The position numbers were made by a program, and so were the translations under genes. The notes under the pieces are model-generated. The model did no database searches. It was not told the DNA's origin and saw nothing but the letters and a program-made list of their open reading frames with translations. From positions 248,001 to 312,000 of the forward strand of contig CP025322.1 of NCBI GenBank assembly GCA_004014935.1: a stretch of DNA of 64,000 bases, in the 5' to 3' direction. This stretch comes from Saccharomycopsis malanga (Eukaryota; Ascomycota; Saccharomycetes; Ascoideales; Saccharomycopsidaceae). Positions 41,153-51,160 of the stretch are shown here, piece after piece (the stretch's first letter is position 1; every line of letters starts with the position of its first letter).

Positions 41153-41842
41153 ATGAGCGACCCGACCAACACGCTTATCTTAACGGGATTTAGCGACGAG
41201 GAGATCAACGACAAGGAGCTTATCCACACGCTTCAGCAACAGATCATTGATAACACCCCTTCTATGGAGACAATAAAATTTTCAATCCTCCGGTCGTTTC
41301 GACGTATCTTGGTAGTGTTTGAAGAAATCAACTCAAGTGCAACGCTTTACAGTGTCCTCAAACAATGTGGATTTAAGGTGGGTTTTAGCTCCCAGAACAA
41401 CTACGATGATTTTATTTTAACTGAGGATGGTTACAAGTTTGATACCAGAGAATATCTCCATTTACCTCCTCATGGAACCACATTTATAATCTCACCTCCA
41501 CCGTCGCCACCCCCAGGATGGAAATCGTTCCCTGAAGAAGCGCCAGAACAGCGAGCCATCTACTCCCCGGAAGAGTTGAGCGAACTTCTCTACAGAAGGG
41601 TTGAGGACGGCAAACTTGAAAAATTGTTCAACCTGAAAGACGTCTCTTTAGAAGAAGCCCCTACGTTCGACATGCCAAAAAAAAGTGAGCTCCAGCATAC
41701 CCAGGAGGTTTTGTTGGAAAGTAACTCAGAAATTAGCAGTCCTATCATTGTCTTAGAGGCGCCCGAAAACGAACAGCTAGATCTTGGCTTTGAAACCCGC
41801 AATAAGGCTCCTGTGAAAGTGGCAATGCCGCCTACAGACTGA
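41153..41842 (+). CDS. RCN1: Calcipressin / regulator of calcineurin Rcn1
   Basis: 229 residues from ATG 41153 (S. cerevisiae 211). It begins with an RRM-like domain (NTLILTGFSDEEI to about residue 85). The diagnostic FIISPPPSPPPGW lies at about 110-122, equivalent to FLISPPxSPPxGW, with the Ser residues that GSK3- and MAPK-type kinases phosphorylate. The C-terminal part includes PTFDMP and a tail rich in Glu. Rcn1 binds and both activates and inhibits calcineurin in the cytoplasm. Start supported by family length. Confidence 0.95.
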   Translation: MSDPTNTLILTGFSDEEINDKELIHTLQQQIIDNTPSMETIKFSILRSFRRILVVFEEINSSATLYSVLKQCGFKVGFSSQNNYDDFILTEDGYKFDTREYLHLPPHGTTFIISPPPSPPPGWKSFPEEAPEQRAIYSPEELSELLYRRVEDGKLEKLFNLKDVSLEEAPTFDMPKKSELQHTQEVLLESNSEISSPIIVLEAPENEQLDLGFETRNKAPVKVAMPPTD

Positions 41843-41990
41843 TCATAACATTTATGCCATGCATGTAAGTAAGTACTACGATGTTAATCCACACTGTTTC
41901 CAGTTGTATCCAGCACTTTATCGCTGCTAACCACTGTAATCAACAGTAACCATTCATCATCAAAAATACTAATCGCACCAAACGTAAGTT

Positions 41991-41997
41991 CGGGTAA
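41991..41997 (+). promoter_or_regulatory. Reb1-type site CGGGTAA upstream of U4
   Basis: Exact core 94 bp before the U4 start. A TATA-like TATATAAT at 42030-42037 lies between it and the gene, giving a compact Pol II snRNA promoter. Confidence 0.5.
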
Positions 41998-42090
41998 CCT
42001 ATTAATTATTCGACGGAGCTGAAAATTTGTATATAATACAATCGGATCTGCAGTTTTTCTCTTTATTCTTTTTTACACTTTCCTTTCCTC

Positions 42091-42232
42091 ATCTTTATGC
42101 ACGGGCATTACGCATATCAGTGAGGATTCGTCCGAGATTGTGTTTTTGCTGGTTGAAAACTTTAACCGTGACCGCTCCTTGACGTCTCTTGCTCCGGCTT
42201 GTGGACATCAAGGGAATTTTTGGGACTGTTCT
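42091..42232 (+). ncRNA. SNR14: U4 spliceosomal snRNA
   Basis: The first 60 or so bases nearly equal S. cerevisiae U4: ATCTTTATGCACGGG (U4/U6 stem II), ACGCATATCAGTGAGGATT and the conserved 5' stem-loop with CGTCCGAGATTGTGTTTTTGC. Downstream is a 3' stem-loop (CCTTGA...TCAAGG) directly before the Sm site AATTTTTGG at 42215-42223. The 3' end is set a few bases past the Sm site and is approximate. U4 chaperones U6 in the tri-snRNP. A 118-codon ORF on the opposite strand (42095-42451) covers the gene and is spurious. Confidence 0.96.
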
Positions 42233-42648
42233 TCGATGCTGTGCCAATGGCCATACATCTGTCTTTTTTAAGATTCCATAATGAGGCCATTGTGGTATTT
42301 TTAAGGAGGTCCGGATAGCCGGGTATTGTATTGTAAAGTTGTTGTCTGAGTAGTATGTAAATTTTTTAGACTGTCTTAATTTTTGTTTCAATATATGTCT
42401 TACCATATTACAATCAAATAGTTCAATAAAGTATAAGGTAAAATAGTTCAATAAAACAGACTATGTAAATGCTAATAAGTTTTTACACACAGTAGAAGTA
42501 AATATTGTACTAGGGCAAATTCTCAAATTTGAACGACCGGTTTACCCTGCATCTAAAAATTGTGAGAAACCATTTATTTCATAATAAAATTAGTTTTTAA
42601 GGCATCAGTACGACTTGTAAGCACTGCAATACTACTCGTACATCCACA
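42233..42648. other. Intergenic region between U4 and TMA20
   Basis: AT-rich; U4 3' flank and TMA20 promoter. Nothing else recognised. Confidence 0.5.
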
Positions 42649-43197
42649 ATGTTCAAAAAGTTTACCAAGGAAGACGTCCATTCTCGCTCCAATATCAAGT
42701 CGTCTGTCCAGAGAGGTCTTAAGGCCAAATTGGTCTCGCAATTCGAAGGTCTCGCACCGGTCATCGATGATATCATACCGAAAAAGTCTCAATTAGTTCA
42801 GGTTAAATGCGAAGACAAGATCACTTTATATGCTATTGAAGACGAAGTTATTTTTTTCCAGCTGTATGATGTGCTTTATCCCGCTTTGAGGGTTGTCCAA
42901 AAGTATCCTCTGTGCTTCCCACAGGTGCAGGTTGACCGCGGTGCCATCAAGTTTGTATTATCTGGCGCCAACATCATGTGCCCAGGATTGACCTCCAAAG
43001 GCGCTCGTTTGCCTGACAAGGAACATGCTCTTGCGAAAGGCTCATTGGTGGTTGTTAATGCAGAAGGTAAGGAAAATGCTTTGGCTGTGGGTCAGTTGAC
43101 TATAGATACCGAGGAGATCAAAAGCTTGAATAAGGGCATAGGCATCGAGTTAGCTCACTACTTGGGTGATGGCTTGTGGCACTTTCAATTGGATTGA
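42649..43197 (+). CDS. TMA20: Tma20 (MCT-1 homologue), translation machinery-associated PUA protein
   Basis: 182 residues from ATG 42649; family length is 181. The N-terminal domain starts MFKKFTKEDVHSRSN, and the C-terminal PUA domain contains the invariant GAIKFVLSGANIMCPGLTS (about 103-121) and NKGIGIELAHYLGDGLW. Tma20 works with Tma22 and Tma64 (DENR/MCT-1/eIF2D) to remove deacylated tRNA and recycle 40S subunits after termination. Two in-frame CTG codons (FFQ-CTG-YD and KYP-CTG-CFP) fall at positions variable in the family, so they do not settle CUG decoding. Confidence 0.97.
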   Translation: MFKKFTKEDVHSRSNIKSSVQRGLKAKLVSQFEGLAPVIDDIIPKKSQLVQVKCEDKITLYAIEDEVIFFQLYDVLYPALRVVQKYPLCFPQVQVDRGAIKFVLSGANIMCPGLTSKGARLPDKEHALAKGSLVVVNAEGKENALAVGQLTIDTEEIKSLNKGIGIELAHYLGDGLWHFQLD

Positions 43198-43584
43198 GCA
43201 TATATGTAAATGCTAGCTTAGATGTATTACAGTGTATTGACGATATGTGATGAAATAGAAAGTGTAGTTTCTATATGATTGTAGCCAATTAGGCAAAGAG
43301 GTTTGAAACCATTGCTTTATATGAAAGATAAGAAGTAAATGTTTGTAAATGAAGAAACAAGAAATAACAAGTAAAAAAATGAAATAAAGAAAGTAGAAAC
43401 TAAATAACATAGAAAAAGCACTAAAATAATATGAAAAAACTTTTAAATTTTAAGTTTGTTGAGAGACTTGAGCGTAATAACATGTCTTGAATTTTAATGT
43501 TTTTTCGCAAACTTCCCTTGAATATATAAATCTCAAAATTCAGATAAGCAAACTTTCAACACGCAGAATATAAAAACAAAACTG
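43198..43584. other. Convergent intergenic region
   Basis: AT-rich 3' flanks of TMA20 and ADE4, with A-rich tracts around 43330-43440. Nothing recognised. Confidence 0.5.
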
Positions 43585-45192
43585 TTAATAATCACCAACA
43601 TTATATAAACCAATGTCAGTATCAGCAGACTTTTGGTTTTCAAACTCTGTTATATCGATAATAGAATTAGCAACTTCGGCAGCCTCACGTTTGGCGTGAA
43701 TAGCTTTGATTCTTTCGTTTTGAGCTCTAACCTTTTCTAACTCTTGCAAGTAATTGTCTTCAGCACCTGTGATATATTTACCAGTAAAAACACCATCCTC
43801 AAAATTCGAGATGTTTTCGTTGGTCATGCAGCATTGTTTCAAATCATCCAAATCCTGGTAGAAAACTTTGTCAGCCTGTATTTCCTTACTAATTTCATCG
43901 ACATCTTTATCGTAAGCGACCAAAGCTCTAGTATCAGCCAAATCAATACCATAAATATGGTTGAATCTTATCGGTGGTGCACATGAAGCAAAGTAAACCT
44001 TTTTAGCCCCTGCTTCTCTCGCCATCGACACAATTTCTTTGGATGTAGTGCCACGAACAATGGAGTCATCCACCAAAAGAACATTTCTGTTGTTGAATTC
44101 TAAGGACATGGCATTAAGCTTACGACGGACAGAGGACACACGTTCTGTCTGATTTGGCATAATGAATGTTCTACCAATATATCTGTTCTTGATAAAACCT
44201 TCTCTGTAAGATATCCCCAATTCCACAGCACACGCCAATGCAGAGTGTCTTGCGGTGTCTGGGACAGGGATCACCACATCTATTTTCTCTTGGGCTTTTC
44301 CCCCTAACTGTTTGTTGATGTTGTGTGCTAACTTCTCACCCATGGCGATTCTCGAACGATACACTGAAATACCATCGAGAATAGAATCAGTTCTTGCAAA
44401 GTAAACATACTCAAAAATATCCGGAGTAAATGTTTTAGCTGGAACAACTTGTCTAAATTCCGGAACCATAGTGTCCCTTGGGATGATCACTGCTTCACCC
44501 GGCTGGAAATCCCTGAGATTTGTAAATCCAGCAGCTTCCAAAGCAATAGATTCAGAAGCAATCATATAGTCTTTCTTTCCGCTTTCTTCGTCAGTTCTTT
44601 CACCGAACAATAACGGACGAATTCCATTGGGATCTCTGAATCCAAACACACAGTAACCAGCAATCATACCAGTACAAGCGTAAGCGCCTCTACATTCTTG
44701 GTAAACACCTTTCAAAGCGTTAAAAATATCTTCATTGTTTACTCTGGCTTTGTTGTAATTTTGCAACTTGGCAGCGAAAATGTTGAGCAACAATTCTGAA
44801 TCACTGTCGGTATTTATGTGACGATGTACTTCCTTGTCAAGATATTCTCTCAAATAACTTCCATTGACCAAATTACCGTTATGAGAAAGCGCAATACCAT
44901 AAGGAGAGTTCACATAAAAAGGCTGGGCCTCAGAGTTAGCACTGGAGCCAGCAGTTGGATAACGCAAGTGAGCAATACCCATGTTACCAACAAGTCCAAC
45001 CATTCTCTTTTGAGTAAAAACATCCTTGGCCATACCGTTCCCCTTACATTGGTACAACCGACCACCTTTACCGTTGGTAACCATACCAGCGGCATCTTGA
45101 CCTCTATGCTGGAGGTACATGGTGCTTTCAAATAACTGAGGAGCTACATATTTGTTAGCATCCGCAAGAACAATCCCTACCACACCACACAT
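43585..45192 (-). CDS. ADE4: Amidophosphoribosyltransferase (glutamine PRPP amidotransferase)
   Basis: 535 residues from ATG 45190-45192 (S. cerevisiae 510). Catalyses the first committed step of purine synthesis, PRPP plus glutamine to 5-phosphoribosylamine, in the cytosol. Cys2 of MCGVVGIV is the class II amidotransferase nucleophile. LRYPTAGS and LSHNGNLVN belong to the glutaminase half. The phosphoribosyltransferase half has the PRPP loop VLLVDDSIVRGTTSKEI (about 371-387). There is no propeptide before the Cys, as in other fungal enzymes. A TGACTC motif lies in the promoter. Confidence 0.98.
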   Translation of the reverse strand: MCGVVGIVLADANKYVAPQLFESTMYLQHRGQDAAGMVTNGKGGRLYQCKGNGMAKDVFTQKRMVGLVGNMGIAHLRYPTAGSSANSEAQPFYVNSPYGIALSHNGNLVNGSYLREYLDKEVHRHINTDSDSELLLNIFAAKLQNYNKARVNNEDIFNALKGVYQECRGAYACTGMIAGYCVFGFRDPNGIRPLLFGERTDEESGKKDYMIASESIALEAAGFTNLRDFQPGEAVIIPRDTMVPEFRQVVPAKTFTPDIFEYVYFARTDSILDGISVYRSRIAMGEKLAHNINKQLGGKAQEKIDVVIPVPDTARHSALACAVELGISYREGFIKNRYIGRTFIMPNQTERVSSVRRKLNAMSLEFNNRNVLLVDDSIVRGTTSKEIVSMAREAGAKKVYFASCAPPIRFNHIYGIDLADTRALVAYDKDVDEISKEIQADKVFYQDLDDLKQCCMTNENISNFEDGVFTGKYITGAEDNYLQELEKVRAQNERIKAIHAKREAAEVANSIIDITEFENQKSADTDIGLYNVGDY

Positions 45193-46864
45193 TTTAAAAT
45201 TCTCAATATCCTAAAAACAGATGGCCTAAACAAAATGAAATAATTGAGTATGATATGTTTTGCACAGTGTAGACTATGATAGGATTTTCAATCGGAGATA
45301 ATGACTCTTATATATATGCCCGATGAGCTGAAAAATAGAAATCCAAAACTTGACCTTCCTAAACACTTTAGAAAATGCAGAAAATCAGACCGGAAGCACT
45401 AGAAAATCAAGCTGGTATGTTCAACAAAGCAGAAGACAAAACTCTCAGTGAATAGCGTGAAGATCAAACTATTGAACAATCTCCAAGAGTACCTAGTAGT
45501 GCTCCCCGAGGAAATTTTTTTCCCTTATATACAGTTTCTTTTTGTTTTTCCCATACTATTCTTTATTTTTCGTTTTTCCCGTACTAAGCGACAGTGACTG
45601 AAAAATTTTTAGTTTTTTACAGTCGTTCTAACATCCGAAGTGTCTTTCAAAAATTCTGCCATGCCCCACAAAGGTTCAATAGCTCTTTATTTACTAATGC
45701 CTGAAGTTTATAGGTTATATAGAATGGCATTTTTCTGGTATTTGGTTGCGTAGTATAGCTTCATTTGCCTTTTATTGGCGAAAATGATATTTCGTAAACG
45801 TGGGGCGGCCACCGGGGTATGCCTAATTGGTATCAACGGCATAAAGTCCGAGTGGAAAACGACAGACGATCACAATGGAATAATAAGTAAGGGTCACCAA
45901 AATGGAATTTGAAGATGTATTAGTAATGTTGTTTATAGGAGCTCTTAGTTTATAGGTGGTATAAAAAACTTATATAGCTTAAGTATGACATGTATCGTAT
46001 ATGATGTTAAAATAAAGAGTTCAATAAAGAAAAACCACAGTGTATATCATAAGGTATACTTTCAGCAATGGAATGCTGCTTTACAAAATATTACATTATT
46101 TCTTGGCTTAAAAATACATCACCTGCCTTTTATATATGCGTTCGCTACTAACTTTATGATAAAGGATCCAGATTTGTTTGAAAATACAAATCTCTGTAAT
46201 AGCATCCAGAGAAACTATATGGTTAAAATTTCTCAAAACTCTTTAAACATAAAATATTCGATATAGCATACATTTCATATACTCATCTTACTTTCATACA
46301 GAGGCCCATTTAACATACAAAAACAATCAATTTATGAGTGTTTTTTGTATTTTAAAGCTTTTTAGTAAAATTGCACAAGAAATGGTGTTTATCAAAGTGG
46401 AATCCTATCTTGCGCAATGATTAGTACCTTTCCTTGTTAAAAGAACAGAACAAAAACATATTTAATTTCTTGTTCTTTTCACCTAACTGCTTTTATTTGA
46501 ACAAATTTTACAAGATAAAATGAACAATATGTAAAAAATCGGAGATTTTTAATGCCTCTAATGTCCTTACAATGATTTAAACGCCTATTTGAAGATGATA
46601 CTTATTTTTTTACTTAAATTTTGCAATTAAAAAATTTAGACTGTTTCATGTATTGATAAATTAAAAAAAAGCACATCTTACTGAATCGAGTGCTTGTAAT
46701 ATCGAACGCCCAAATGTGTTTTCTAGGCTAACATTTAAAATGCAACTTTTTGTCACTAGTAGACTAAAACAATATCACCCGCTAATGCTAAATCAAAAAT
46801 TTTGAAATTAATCTATATCAAAACATATCATGTACTTGAACATCATCTATTTGGTTTTAAAAAC
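45193..46864. other. 1.67-kb intergenic region upstream of ADE4
   Basis: ADE4 promoter on the left, then strongly AT-rich DNA. A 93-codon plus-strand ORF at 45985-46266 has an ATG but AT-driven composition and no recognisable domain, so it is not called. Confidence 0.5.
45302..45307. promoter_or_regulatory. TGACTC (Bas1/Gcn4-type) site upstream of ADE4
   Basis: TGACTC lies 110 bp before the ADE4 ATG, followed by a TATATATA stretch. Bas1-Pho2 and Gcn4 use this core at S. cerevisiae ADE promoters. Use here is inferred. Confidence 0.5.
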
Positions 46865-49085
46865 TCATAAGCCACTTTCCAAAAAGCTGGTTATTATTTC
46901 GAGAGTTTCTGACTCAGAAATTGTCAACTCTTCTAGCCTTTCTTCAAGTTCCCACTTGTACTCCTGCAAAATTTTTTTCATATTTTGTAAACCTACATAA
47001 TATGGATCAACTACCAGGCCATCGATAAGACTAACAATGTCTTTACTGAATCCCAGTGGATCTTCTAACATGAGCCAGTAGAGCAACATATCAATCTGCC
47101 TTATAATATCAAGACCCTGGGCAACCTGATCTTGATACTCTTCGCTAAACACATACTGTTTTTGCTCTGCAAGGTCCCACGCATCGCGGTCCACTTGAGA
47201 TGGCTTCACTTTCTTTAACTGCTGCTTTCTAATCACTATGATTTTTTTCAAATCCAAAAAATCGTTACCTCTAGTTGAACTTGAAGAAACAAACTTATTC
47301 ATCAATCTAAGCCTTTCATTTGAGCCAAAAGATAAGTTTTTTAGTAGTACCAAAAGAAGCAGAAAAAACAACTTGTGGCTTTGCTGTTTTGCACTATGAC
47401 TGGACAACGGAAACAACACAGTAAGGAGAATAGTGTCAACAGATAACCCACTATTATCATCTGCGCCATTTATAACCATCAATGTCTTCAGCAAATACTT
47501 TAGGAAACCCAGATTAATGAGTAAGCTTGAAGACTCCGCTAACCATAGTGTTCTTCCTTCATCACGAGTTTCAGAAGAATTGAGATCCACAAGCAAATTA
47601 TAAAGAAATTGAAAGGAAGTTTTAAAAGCCCATTTGAAACTTTTACGCCACTGTTCACCATCAAAAATTCTGGTAGGCGCCTGCACATCATTCACTTGTC
47701 TAGGTTCTGCAGGGACTTCAATATAATAGTTTTTAGTATTAGTGTAGTTTTTCAATATTAACATAACAAGATTAATGCCCTCGTAGCTAACTATTTCTCT
47801 TTTGAACTGATAATCGTAAAGCAAAAGAATATTAACCACACCTGTAAAGTTGAGAAAGTACTCTTCCTGTACTGTATTGCTTAACGGTCTATTTGTCGGC
47901 TTTTTGAATTTAGAGTAAACGATTAGAGCAAGTTCTGCAAAGGATTCAGCCTTGATAATCGGGTCTTCGATTTCTTTCAAGCTATTATTCAAACCATCAT
48001 AAATGATTTTAAGTCCATGTTCAGGACTCTGAATAGCCTGAGAGACAAAAACAGTGCTATGGGCCAATTGAGAGTAAAATTCCGCTGCATATTGGTTAGT
48101 CACAGTTATGTCTTTGAGCTTTTTAAATTGCATTTGGTGGATGAGATATGTATTTACGCTTTTACTATGCGCTAAGGTACTAAGAGATTTAAAAGCATTT
48201 TCATTAAAGACTTTCTTTTGGTTTTCGGATTCGGTTCCCCACTCAAGGTTATAAACATCGCTCATACTAATTACCAAGGAAACGAGTAAAGTGATCCCTT
48301 TAGAATGAAAATCCAGCTTCTCCAAATCAGTAATAGGCCTGTTCTCTATTGTTACTGCCACCAATTTGTTTTTAATAGTTTTTGGAGTGTTGGAAAGCTC
48401 ATGCAACAAAGATACTACGACCTCATGTATTTGCAAATTAACCAAGAGCTTATGTATGATTGCAATTCGAACTTTGAAAAGCTCTTCGGTATACAATAAG
48501 TTTGGGCTAAAGGCTTCGTTGTCCATGTCACTAGAGACAATATCATTGAGCAAACTTAGAACTTGAAATTTAATATCTAAATTTGGATGTTCGACAAGTA
48601 TTCTTGCAAGTAACGCCAAAATATCTGGCTTTGTTTCAGTCACTATCCAATTATATATTTCCTTTTGACTGTCAGTATCATCTATCACCGCTACATTACC
48701 CAATGCTTGAACGAGATCATTAAGAAGCTCTTCTGATGGTAGTAAGCGCATCATCTTTTGGCCAGTTGCATCCACATTGTCAATATCGGCTCGTAGTCTA
48801 ATATTAATATTATATATGTCGCTTAGATACGTCAGAATAATTTTGAACCACAGCACATTATACTCAACCTGCTTTTCAGCATCTAAAAACAGACGTCCAG
48901 ACTTAACTTTGCCTTCATCTTTAGTATCAATGCTTCCTCTTTTAATAGCTGGTCCTTGTTTGGGCTCTTCCAGCGCTCGCTTTTTCGATTGCGAACTTCC
49001 TTCAATTGACTAGTTATGTTAATACTTGTAAATTAAAATGTAATGAGAAATAACAACTTACTTTGAAAAGAGCGTCAACATCCAT
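46865..49085 (-). CDS. CTNNBL1 (beta-catenin-like protein 1) homologue, spliced
   Basis: Exon 1 is 49062-49085 (MDVDALFK) and exon 2 is 46865-49009, giving 722 residues after removal of a 52-nt intron; exon 2 has no ATG near its start. The MDV start and charged N-terminus, armadillo-like helices (LLNDLVQALGNVAVIDDTD), and a C-terminal block (LFFLLLLVLLKNLSFGSNERLRLMNKF, then YWLMLEDP) follow CTNNBL1, where the matching block reads LLRNLRGQQRTRLLNKF. CTNNBL1 is a nuclear armadillo protein of the Prp19/CDC5L complex. S. cerevisiae has none. It is longer than human CTNNBL1 (563). Assignment rests on pattern recognition, not on a search. Confidence 0.78.
49010..49061 (-). other. 52-nt intron of the CTNNBL1 homologue
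   Basis: Donor GTAAGT after codon 8 and acceptor ATTAACATAACTAG. Phase 0 joins MDVDALFK to SIEGSSQSKK. The in-frame TAG directly before exon 2 shows that the intron must be removed. Confidence 0.85.
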
Positions 49086-49702
49086 TGTAAACCATTTAAT
49101 GCCTAGTGTTTGATGTAATATAGCGAGTATTATCAGCATTGTTAATTTGCATTTTATTTTTCCCCGAGTTGATTTTTTAACCTACTCGCATCAGTGCGCT
49201 GAAGAGACACTCATAGCAAATAGCATTGTATCATAGCTGTTTTCTTCAACACTAAAAAAAATTTATACAAAACTATTGAATATTGTAAGAAGATGACGGC
49301 TCGTATTGAAAAGTGTGAGTTACTTAACGGAATTTTCTGCAAAATACGACATATACCAACAGAGAATATAAGTTTTTGTAAGGACTCCTGGTTACAACCA
49401 ATTCTATCAAAACAATTTGTTTACTGGCACTTATTAGCATAGTCTAGTTTACACCCTGTCACACAACAACAAAATCTGAAAAACATTAACAGCCGAGTCG
49501 TAAATTTTAAAGCCTAAGAACAGAACAATAGATATAGAAAAAAATGACGTAATGACATAAGCTGATCTATACAGATGAAATCAAGCTGTAAGAAAAAATA
49601 AATCAGAAAACAAATAATAGCAATTCGTAATTATGACTGTTTGAAAAACAGATTCATGAGGATGGTGAAAAAAGATTGTTTTGAGAATAAAAATTAAAGT
49701 GT
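49086..49702. other. Intergenic region between CTNNBL1 homologue and hexokinase
   Basis: CTNNBL1 promoter and hexokinase 3' flank. A plus-strand 49-codon ORF starts at ATG 49293 (MTARIEKCELLNG) and ends at 49442. It has a GTGAGT after codon 7, but its reality is doubtful. Confidence 0.4.
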
Positions 49703-51160
49703 TTAGTTGCTTTCTTTAACACCCAAAGATTTACCTTCTTGTAAACGTTTTTCAGCCAAAGCGGCAATAATGGCAGCACCAGCACCAGAACCATCTTCAG
49801 CGGCAACAATTTTGATTGGATGGTCCTTCATTGGCAATTTCCATCCAAAAATGTCGTCCAAAGCTTGAGCAGCACGTTCTTTAAAGTTAGGGTATCTATT
49901 GTAAACAGAACCGTCAGCAGCAGCATGGGCAGTCTTGAAGTTTCTCTTTTTGGCAATGGCTGCAATACCGCAAACAGACAATCGTGAAGATCTGTTACCA
50001 ACAAATTCAGCCAATTTACGAATCAACTTTCTTTCGGCCTTGGTGGTGTTAATGTTCAACAAACTGGTGAACAAGTCATTAGTGTCACTCAAGTTCTCGA
50101 AAGGATCTTCCTCAATTTTAGCTGGTACAGAGGTGTCGAGGATAAATGGTTCTTGCAACTTGGTAATATCTTGGTTTTTAAAAATAAAACCATCGGCATG
50201 CAAATCTAACAAAACCAATCTGATGACTTCACCCAAATAATAACCAGAAATCATCTTTTCAAAACTTTGTTGACCAGGTCTAGGACTTTGTTCATCGATC
50301 ATAATATCGTACTTGGTTCTTGGCAAAACCAAGTGTTCATTGTCAAACGCACCGTACTCACAGTTAATAGCCATCAAACTGTCTTGAGGAACATCATCAT
50401 GAAGTTTACCTTCCAACTTTGGAATAGCACTGACTTTTTCAAAATAAGCACCGTTACAACCAGTACCGAAAATTAAACCCATTTGAGTTTCTGGGTCAGT
50501 GTAGGCACTAGCAACCAACGTACCGGTGGTGTCATTGATTAAAGCAGTGACACTGATTGGCAAGTTGTATTTTTTCAAAGCATCTTGCAACATTGGGACA
50601 ACATCATGGCCTTCAACACCCTTAATATCATAACCTTTAGTCCATCTTTGAAGAACACCCTTGTTTAAAGCGGATTGGGATGCTGGATATGAGAAGGTGA
50701 AACCCAAAGGTAAGTTTCCGGTAACACCATTAGGATATTCTTCTTCCAAGAAATCTTTCAAGGACAGGGCAATGAAACCAAATAATGTGTCCGCAGAAGC
50801 AGTTCTAATATCCTTTGGCAAAGCGAACTTTGACTGAGTAGTGTCAAAGGTTCTGTCACCACCTAACTTGATCAAGCAAACACGTAAATTTGTTCCACCC
50901 AAATCAATAGCCAAATAATCTCCCTTTTCCTTACCAGTAGGATATTCAAGAACCCAACCTGGAATCATTGGAATGTTGCCCCCTTTCTTGGAAAGGCCCT
51001 TTTCCAACTCAGTGACAAAGTGGTCAGTGATGTGTCTCAACTTTTCTGGCGACACATAGAAGAGAGTTTTCAATTGTTCAATCTGGTCAAGCAAGTTTTC
51101 AGGCACATCTGCCATAGAGCCTTTTCTGATAGGAGGTCTTTTTGGGCCGAGGTGAACCAT
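49703..51160 (-). CDS. HXK2: Hexokinase (Hxk2/Hxk1 type)
   Basis: 485 residues from ATG 51158-51160 (S. cerevisiae Hxk2 486), alignable almost end to end. ATP- and sugar-binding motifs: LAIDLGGTNLRV, LGFTFSYPASQ, ALINDTTGTLVAS (catalytic Asp), GLIFGTGCNGAY, INCEYGAFD and AAEDGSGAGAA. The N-terminus keeps RKGSMADVP, which in S. cerevisiae holds the Ser regulated by Snf1/Reg1-Glc7 and contributes to Mig1-linked nuclear function, so a dual metabolic and regulatory role may be conserved. Codon use is highly biased (high expression). RTG2 is the next gene, as in S. cerevisiae. Confidence 0.96.
   Translation of the reverse strand: MVHLGPKRPPIRKGSMADVPENLLDQIEQLKTLFYVSPEKLRHITDHFVTELEKGLSKKGGNIPMIPGWVLEYPTGKEKGDYLAIDLGGTNLRVCLIKLGGDRTFDTTQSKFALPKDIRTASADTLFGFIALSLKDFLEEEYPNGVTGNLPLGFTFSYPASQSALNKGVLQRWTKGYDIKGVEGHDVVPMLQDALKKYNLPISVTALINDTTGTLVASAYTDPETQMGLIFGTGCNGAYFEKVSAIPKLEGKLHDDVPQDSLMAINCEYGAFDNEHLVLPRTKYDIMIDEQSPRPGQQSFEKMISGYYLGEVIRLVLLDLHADGFIFKNQDITKLQEPFILDTSVPAKIEEDPFENLSDTNDLFTSLLNINTTKAERKLIRKLAEFVGNRSSRLSVCGIAAIAKKRNFKTAHAAADGSVYNRYPNFKERAAQALDDIFGWKLPMKDHPIKIVAAEDGSGAGAAIIAALAEKRLQEGKSLGVKESN

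Noticed and set aside
42095-42451. 118-codon minus-strand ORF resembling a small basic mitochondrial protein
   Set aside because: It starts at TTG, and its C-terminal third is the exact antisense of U4 snRNA.
45985-46266. 93-codon plus-strand ORF upstream of ADE4
   Set aside because: ATG present, but AT-driven codons and no domain; treated as chance.
45193-46864. Centromere or replication origin in long AT-rich spacers
   Set aside because: No defined CDE-like or ARS pattern could be supported without species knowledge.
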